From Chloroflexota bacterium (GTDB lineage Bacteria; Chloroflexota; Dormibacteria; Dormibacterales; Dormibacteraceae), in contig VBHB01000078.1 in the NCBI GenBank assembly GCA_005880315.1, forward strand, positions 1-64,000: a stretch of 64,000 nucleotides of DNA, given 5' to 3'. Positions 59,627 to 64,000 of the stretch are shown here, in pieces (the first letter of the stretch is position 1; every line of letters starts with the position of its first letter). The notes beneath the pieces were generated by a model, which worked only from the letters and a program-made list of their open reading frames with translations, did not search any database and was not told the DNA's origin. The position numbers and the translations under genes were made by a program.

Positions 59627-59639
59627 CGACCGTTCGGCG

Positions 59640-59695
59640 CCAAACGTGCGGAAAAAACGCGCTTGATACGCCTGTTTGGGTCCAAAGATGCGGAA
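59640..59695. repeat. Paired direct repeat in a convergent gap (period 42 nt)
   Basis: CCAAAcgTGCGGAA (59640-59653) and CCAAAgaTGCGGAA (59682-59695) lie 42 nt apart in the 79-nt gap between a plus-strand and a minus-strand gene. CCAAAC and GTTTGG (59674-59679) can also pair. The layout mirrors the repeat pair at 53993, whose period is 43 nt. Confidence 0.6.
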
Positions 59696-59705
59696 GCGGC
59701 GGGGG

Positions 59706-61100
59706 CTAGCGGCGGTAGACCGCTCGGCCTTCGACCTCGTCCTTGTTGAGGCGCTTGTTCAGGTGCAGGCCCTCGAGCAGGAACTCGATGACCGAGGCGC
59801 GCACCTCCGGGCGATCCGGCAGCGAGAGCTTCTTCAACGCGGTCGCGATCTCAGGCAGCTCGCCGATAGCGCGCGTGTATGTGCGCGCGGGAATTCCTTC
59901 GCCGACCTCGAGCATCGCGCCATCCTCGAACCGCGCGACGATGCCGTCGAACTGAGCCGCGGAGAAATGACGGCTGAACACCGCACTGATCGCGCCGCGC
60001 TCGAGCCGTGAAAGCACCTGCTCTTCTTTGCCTTCGTCGAGCGCTTCGATCTCGACGCGACCTGCTGTCGATGAAGTGAGGTAGGCGAGGTCGGTGATGC
60101 GCGGTACCGCCAGAGACTCGCCCAACCGCGCCGCGCGTCGCACGGAGTTGCTGGCGAGGTTTTCGAAGTTCGCGATCGACATGCGCACCGACACACCCGA
60201 GGACTGCGATATGTGCGGGCTGCGGCGCGCGAGGTGCGTGAGCTCGGCGACGATCTCTTTCATGTAGCTCGGGAAGATGAGCTCGAAATCTTCTGGAACC
60301 GAATGTCGTTCGGCTTCCATGATCTGCATCTCTTCGCCGATGGTCAGCGGATAGTGCGTGCGCACCTGCGAGCCGAAGCGATCCTTGAGCGGCGTGATGA
60401 TGCGGCCCCGCGACGTGTAGTCCTCGGGATTGGCGCTCGCGATGACGAAGAGATCGAGTGGCAGGCGCACGCGGTAGCCGCGGATCTGCACGTCCTTCTC
60501 TTCCATGATGTTGAGCAGGCCGACCTGGATGCGCTCCGCGAGGTCGGGGAGCTCGTTGATTCCGAAGATCCCGCGATTGGTGCGCGGCAAGAGACCGTAA
60601 TGGATGGTCAGCTCGTCGGCGAGGTAGCGTCCCTCGGCGACCTTGATGGGGTCGACCTCTCCGATGAGGTCTGCGATGGAGATGTCCGGCGTCGCGAGCT
60701 TCTCGCCATAGCGCTGGTCGCGGTCGATCCATGTCACCTCGACCTTGTCCCCGTTCTTGGCCACGAGATCCAGGCAGCGCCGGCAGATGGGGGCGAAAGG
60801 ATGGTCGTTGATCTCACAGCCCGCAATCGCGGGCACCTGGGGGTCGAGGAAGTTGATGAGCGAGCGCATGATGCGGCTCTTCGCCTGGCCGCGCTCGCCG
60901 AGCATGATCACGTCGTGGCCGGAGATCACCGCGTTGGCCAGCTGCGGCAGCACCGTATCGTCGTAGCCGACGATGCCAGGAAGAAGAGGCTCACCGCTGC
61001 GCAGGCGTGCCAGCAGGTTTCGTCGCATTTCCTGCTTGACGCTCTCCCGCACATGGCCTGAGGATCGGAGGTCGCCAATGGTTTTAGCGGGGGCGGTCAT
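59706..61100 (-). CDS. MoxR/magnesium chelatase-type AAA+ ATPase
   Basis: A 464-residue AAA+ protein. Walker A is LGERGQAKSRIMRSL (GxxGxxKS), Walker B is GIFGINELPDL, and FVIASANPEDYTSRGRI is the sensor region typical of MoxR/ChlI ATPases. A pair of Cys motifs (AGCEINDHPFAPICRRC) is inserted after the P-loop. Partners of such ATPases are usually VWA-domain proteins, but none is in the window. The ATG at 61100 is 7 nt after TATAGT. Confidence 0.83.
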   Translation of the reverse strand: MTAPAKTIGDLRSSGHVRESVKQEMRRNLLARLRSGEPLLPGIVGYDDTVLPQLANAVISGHDVIMLGERGQAKSRIMRSLINFLDPQVPAIAGCEINDHPFAPICRRCLDLVAKNGDKVEVTWIDRDQRYGEKLATPDISIADLIGEVDPIKVAEGRYLADELTIHYGLLPRTNRGIFGINELPDLAERIQVGLLNIMEEKDVQIRGYRVRLPLDLFVIASANPEDYTSRGRIITPLKDRFGSQVRTHYPLTIGEEMQIMEAERHSVPEDFELIFPSYMKEIVAELTHLARRSPHISQSSGVSVRMSIANFENLASNSVRRAARLGESLAVPRITDLAYLTSSTAGRVEIEALDEGKEEQVLSRLERGAISAVFSRHFSAAQFDGIVARFEDGAMLEVGEGIPARTYTRAIGELPEIATALKKLSLPDRPEVRASVIEFLLEGLHLNKRLNKDEVEGRAVYRR

Positions 61101-61107
61101 CATCAGC

Positions 61108-61113
61108 ACTATA
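61108..61113 (-). promoter_or_regulatory. Promoter -10 hexamer of the AAA+ ATPase gene
   Basis: On the minus strand TATAGT lies 7 nt before the ATG at 61100 (4 nt before the adjacent ATG at 61103). No ribosome binding site is present. Confidence 0.5.
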
Positions 61114-61165
61114 GACAAGCCGGACGCCAGAAAAGCGCGGCGGCGCGGTTAGACTTTCCGGCGCC

Positions 61166-61924
61166 TTGACTCAATCCATCCGCGACCGTTACGAGGCAGC
61201 ACACGATGACGGCCGCCCGCTCATCGGCGGGCACCGCGGCAATCCGGCGCAGCACCCCGAGAACACGTTGCGGTCGTTCCGGTCAGCGATCAGCGCCGGC
61301 TGCGACCTCATCGAATGCGACGTGCACCTCTCGTCCGACAGCCGTCTGGTGGTCATCCACGACCACACGCTCGAGCGAACGACCAATGGCAAGGGCCTTG
61401 TTCGCGATCACAGCGCCGCGGAGCTTCGCCGGCTTGACGCGGGCGAGGGCGAGCGTATCCCGCTCCTCCAGGAGGTGATCGAGCTGGCGATTGGCAAGGT
61501 GGGGCTGGTAATCGAGATCAAGCAGGTGCCCATCCAGTACCCGGGGCTCGAGGAGAAGCTCGTAGCCATGCTGCGGCAGCTAGGAGCGGTTTCGGAATGT
61601 GCAGCGGTGTCGTTCCATCACCCCTCGATCCGCCAGCTCAGGGAGATGGAGCCGAAGCTGCAGCTCGGCGTGCTCGAAGGCGCGCGGCCAATCGACCCGG
61701 CCCGGATCATGCGAGAGGCGGGGGCCGACGTCTACTCCCCGCACTGGGGCGCCACGGACCCCCAGCTCGTCAAGGAGATCCACTCCGCCGGCGGCGCGGT
61801 CGGGGTGTGGACGGTGGACGACGAGGCGGCCGTCGCGTGGTGCCAGCTGTGCCGTCCGGATTCGATCTTCACCAACCGGCCGCTCGAGATCGCCCCGATG
61901 CTTCGGTCCTACGCCACCGCTTAG
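61166..61924 (+). CDS. Glycerophosphodiester phosphodiesterase family protein
   Basis: A 252-residue GDPD with a TIM-barrel fold. It has GGHRGNPAQHPENTLRSF, the metal site in LIECDVHLSSDSRLVVIHDH, GLVIEIKQ and SPHWGATDPQLV. GDPDs release glycerol 3-phosphate from deacylated phospholipids. No signal peptide is seen, so it acts in the cytosol. The start is a TTG; TAGACT lies 10 nt upstream. Confidence 0.88.
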   Translation: MTQSIRDRYEAAHDDGRPLIGGHRGNPAQHPENTLRSFRSAISAGCDLIECDVHLSSDSRLVVIHDHTLERTTNGKGLVRDHSAAELRRLDAGEGERIPLLQEVIELAIGKVGLVIEIKQVPIQYPGLEEKLVAMLRQLGAVSECAAVSFHHPSIRQLREMEPKLQLGVLEGARPIDPARIMREAGADVYSPHWGATDPQLVKEIHSAGGAVGVWTVDDEAAVAWCQLCRPDSIFTNRPLEIAPMLRSYATA

Positions 61925-61937
61925 GGTCCAGCTCCGG

Positions 61938-62080
61938 AGGTCCCTTGCATCTTCGCGGCCTAGGCGGCCGGGCGCCGACTCACCCCGCCGAATCTAGCGA
62001 TTCGACGGGGACCCCGAGATGGGCGCTTAAGCCAGCGTCACGGGGCCTGGCGCGGCGTCGTCGCGCATCAACAATGCGCT
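61938..62080 (+). repeat. Dispersed ~150-bp intergenic repeat, copy 2 (plus orientation)
   Basis: This holds the same string of blocks as the copy at 55025-55168 on the other strand. The hairpin is ccccgccgaatc-tagc-gattcgacgggg (61983-62010), followed by accccgaga and gcgcttaagcc. The hairpin and tail also match the shorter element at 531-587. It makes up most of the 298-nt gap between the GDPD gene and the sigma factor gene; the remainder shows only the sigma-factor promoter. Confidence 0.85.
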
Positions 62081-62210
62081 CCTCCTTGCGCCACCCGTTC
62101 CTTGGCTCCGGCCGCCGATGCCGCGAATCTGCTGGCGGGCCCCCGGCGCCGGACCCTAGCGTTACACCAGCCCCGTTGGGGGCGTTGGCTCAAGTACCGA
62201 TGCATACCCA

Positions 62211-62216
62211 TACGAT
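62211..62216 (+). promoter_or_regulatory. Promoter -10 hexamer of the second ECF sigma gene
   Basis: TACGAT lies 6 nt before the GTG at 62223, again a leaderless arrangement. No Shine-Dalgarno sequence is seen. Confidence 0.5.
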
Positions 62217-62222
62217 TCGGCC

Positions 62223-62729
62223 GTGCTTGCCGACCGACCGCCCTTCGAGGACCTCTACCGGGAGTTCCTCGGCCGGATCTACGCGTACGTTCGCGCGCAG
62301 GTCGCGACGTCGGCCGACGCGGAGGACATCACTGCGCAGGTTTTCATGAACGCCTACCAGGCCTACGGGCGTTTCGAGGTGCGCAACACCACGCCGGCGG
62401 CGTGGCTGTTTCGCATCGCGCGGAACGCGACACTCGACCACTTCCGCGCCCACGGCAGGCGGGAGCGGTTGCGGCGCACCATCGAGCATCAGCCGATGAG
62501 TGAGGAAGACCCGGCCGGGATGGCCGAGGAACGCATCCAGTACAAAGCCCTTCTGCAGCATGTGGCCAAGCTGCCGGAGCGCCAGCGCGAGGCCATCTCG
62601 CTGCGACACTCGGGCCTGAGCTTCGAAGAGGTCGGGGTATTGATGACCTGCAGCGAGGACGCCGCCAAGATGCTGTACCACCGGGCGCTGAAGGCGCTTC
62701 GTGAGTCGGTCAAGGAACAGATGGCATGA
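62223..62729 (+). CDS. ECF-type RNA polymerase sigma factor
   Basis: A 168-residue ECF sigma factor. Region 2 is FEDLYREFLGRIYAYVRAQV to DITAQVFMNAYQAY. Region 4 is VAKLPERQREAISLRHSGLS to GVLMTCSEDAAKMLYHRALK. The ATG of the next gene overlaps its stop. It is a different subgroup from the factor at 57248, judging from the low similarity of the two. Confidence 0.88.
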   Translation: MLADRPPFEDLYREFLGRIYAYVRAQVATSADAEDITAQVFMNAYQAYGRFEVRNTTPAAWLFRIARNATLDHFRAHGRRERLRRTIEHQPMSEEDPAGMAEERIQYKALLQHVAKLPERQREAISLRHSGLSFEEVGVLMTCSEDAAKMLYHRALKALRESVKEQMA

Positions 62730-63949
62730 GCGACGAAGAGGACCTCGAGCTCCAGGCGCTGCAGCGGCAGCTCGACGACGCCTTCCAGACCACCCGCCCG
62801 CGCGCGGGCTTCGAGGACCATCTATGGGCGGAGCTTCAGGTGAGGCGGCCGTGGTGGCAGCGCGTGCGCGCCGGCATAGCCGGGCTGGTGGGCGGCATTC
62901 GGCGCATACCCGCCGCTCCCGCCGGCGCGGTCGCCGCGCTGCTGGTGGTTGCGATCTTCATCGGCGTTCTCGCTCAGGGCGGATTCCATCTCCGCGGTGG
63001 GGGTGCCGCCACGTCGGCCGGCTCGCCCTTCCAGGACGAGAAGGGCGCCCAGCACGTTCCTGCCGTCGGTTCAGGTTCGTTCGGCCGTCTGCCGGCACCC
63101 GCGGCTCCCGGCTCAGCAAGCAGCACATATCCCTCCCAATCGTCGCTCGCCCTCAACGCTCCGCTCTACACCGGTCCGGCGACGCTGGTGTGGGCCGGGC
63201 ACCTGAGTATTCCCGTGTCGACCGCCCCGGTCTATCGGTTCTATGAGCCCACTGCCGTCGACGCGGACAAGTTCGCAATGGCGCTGGGGGCATCGCCCGC
63301 CTTGCAATCATCCGGCGCGCAAGAGCTCGGGCGATATTCCGGCGACGGTTTCACGCTCGAGGTGCTCTCGAGCACACCCAACTCACGCGAGCCGCTGTAC
63401 GTCGTCAATGTCACGGATCGCTCGCGGCTTCCAGCTCCGGGCCCGACGCCGGCCAGCACGGCCGATTCGTTTCTAGCCGCCCATCGTCTTTCACCAGGGT
63501 GGCCCGATAACGTGACTGTCGACCAGTCGGGCAATCTCATGTACGTGAACTACCTCCGCCAGTTCGCGGTGCCGGGCTACACCTTCGCGTACCTGGTCGA
63601 CCCGTCGGGCACGGGCTATGGCCTCCGGGTGCAGCTTGAGAGCGGCCAACCCGTCATGGTCACGGGGCCGCTGCCCCTGAGCATCGAATCGGCCGACTAC
63701 CGCATCATCTCGGTCGACCAGGCGGCCCGATCAGCGGTTGCCAGCTCGACCAACGGTGGCGGATTTGCAACACCGCCACCTACTGTGAGGTTGACCAGCG
63801 CGAAGCTTGTCTACGCGCTCGTGTGGGCGGGCGACCACAGCTTCTATGAGCCCGCGTTTCTCTTCTCGGGCACCTTCACCCACAACGGCGTGACTTATGT
63901 GAAGCGGGTCCTCGTGCCCGCGGTGGACCCCTCGCAGCTATCGTCCTGA
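62726..63949 (+). CDS. Single-pass membrane protein, putative anti-sigma partner
   Basis: A 407-residue protein starting inside the sigma gene stop (ATGA). Residues 1-55 are cytoplasmic and helical (ELQALQRQLDDAFQ to FEDHLWAELQVRR), residues 62-85 span the membrane (AVAALLVVAIFIGVLAQ), and about 320 residues lie outside, beta-rich with a Ser/Pro/Gly linker. No zinc motif is seen at the N-terminus, so it is a non-ZAS anti-sigma factor if it is one. Gene coupling is the main evidence. Confidence 0.65.
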   Translation: MSDEEDLELQALQRQLDDAFQTTRPRAGFEDHLWAELQVRRPWWQRVRAGIAGLVGGIRRIPAAPAGAVAALLVVAIFIGVLAQGGFHLRGGGAATSAGSPFQDEKGAQHVPAVGSGSFGRLPAPAAPGSASSTYPSQSSLALNAPLYTGPATLVWAGHLSIPVSTAPVYRFYEPTAVDADKFAMALGASPALQSSGAQELGRYSGDGFTLEVLSSTPNSREPLYVVNVTDRSRLPAPGPTPASTADSFLAAHRLSPGWPDNVTVDQSGNLMYVNYLRQFAVPGYTFAYLVDPSGTGYGLRVQLESGQPVMVTGPLPLSIESADYRIISVDQAARSAVASSTNGGGFATPPPTVRLTSAKLVYALVWAGDHSFYEPAFLFSGTFTHNGVTYVKRVLVPAVDPSQLSS

Positions 63950-64000
63950 CGATCGGGCACTCGACGCGGACGCTCGATGAGCTCGTCGAGCTGCTGGCGT
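63946..64000 (+). CDS. DUF488 family protein, first 18 codons, probable CTG start
   Basis: After the previous stop the frame reads xTIGHSTRTLDELVELLA, the typical N-terminus of DUF488 proteins, and continues past the window edge. The only start is the CTG at 63946, which overlaps the preceding TGA as CTGA. The family's function is not known. Confidence 0.6.
   Translation, partial: MTIGHSTRTLDELVELLA

Overview
The window is GC-rich bacterial chromosome, densely packed with short operons. Start and stop codons often overlap (ATGA, GTGA, CTGA). No tRNA, rRNA, insertion sequence, prophage or CRISPR array is visible. The gene set points to a soil-type Terrabacteria lineage: a PucR-type FasR-like regulator beside a fab cluster, LppX/LprAFG-type lipoprotein, UPF0182, ClgR-like regulator beside ClpP, DUF3052, a tandem ThyX-like protein, and mixed TTG/GTG/CTG starts. 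Dormibacterota, Chloroflexota or a deep Actinomycetota relative would fit; I cannot decide between them from the sequence alone.

Layout. 0-0.45 kb: end of a dienelactone hydrolase. 0.65-8.4 kb: FasR-like regulator, then fabF-acpP-fabH-fabD-fabG-accD-accA-dtd. 8.4-13.8 kb: EamA transporter, threonine dehydratase, CBS/zinc-ribbon protein, aminotransferase, bactofilin, methyltransferase. 13.8-16.2 kb (minus): an LprG-like lipoprotein followed by a 14-TM MFS pump. 16.2-20 kb (minus): NHEJ ligase, LigD-type polymerase and Ndh. 19.9-24.1 kb: MFS efflux pump plus methyltransferase, divergent from a TetR-fusion regulator with two palindromic operators, then a PH-type membrane protein. 24.2-26.3 kb: VirB2-like, VirB6/TrbL-like, M23 peptidase and SSB genes. 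26.3-33.4 kb: YhhN, an FAD oxidoreductase, uppP, GNAT, DUF3052, MBL-fold protein and class I aldolase. 33.4-39.3 kb: GGDEF protein, 3-methyladenine glycosylase, cupin-thiolase pair, a candidate structured RNA, an HPRT carrying an N-terminal nuclease-like domain, and pcm. 39.3-47.9 kb (minus): UPF0182 and a ClgR-like-ClpP-epimerase operon, then redox and acyltransferase genes. 48-53.97 kb: tandem ThyX-like gene, then asparaginase, TPP enzyme, glutamate dehydrogenase and thioesterase. 54-61 kb (minus): ABC exporter, sigma/anti-sigma pair, EVE and DinB proteins, MoxR-like AAA ATPase. 61-64 kb: GDPD, a second ECF sigma/anti-sigma-like pair, and the first codons of a DUF488 gene.

How genes work together. 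The fab/acc block makes malonyl-CoA and extends acyl-ACP, and probably answers to the upstream regulator through an 8-bp inverted repeat. Pcm and the isoaspartyl peptidase-type asparaginase both deal with damaged aspartyl residues but are not co-transcribed. UppP, bactofilin, the lipoprotein-MFS module and the sigma/anti-sigma pairs suggest envelope maintenance.

Two expression features recur. First, many genes have a TAnnnT-like hexamer only 6-8 nt before the start codon, as expected for leaderless mRNAs. Second, several genes with conserved N-termini have no in-frame ATG, GTG or TTG and appear to start at CTG, usually as a CTGA overlap with the preceding stop; the ORF track misses or truncates these. 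Intergenic DNA carries at least three repeat families.
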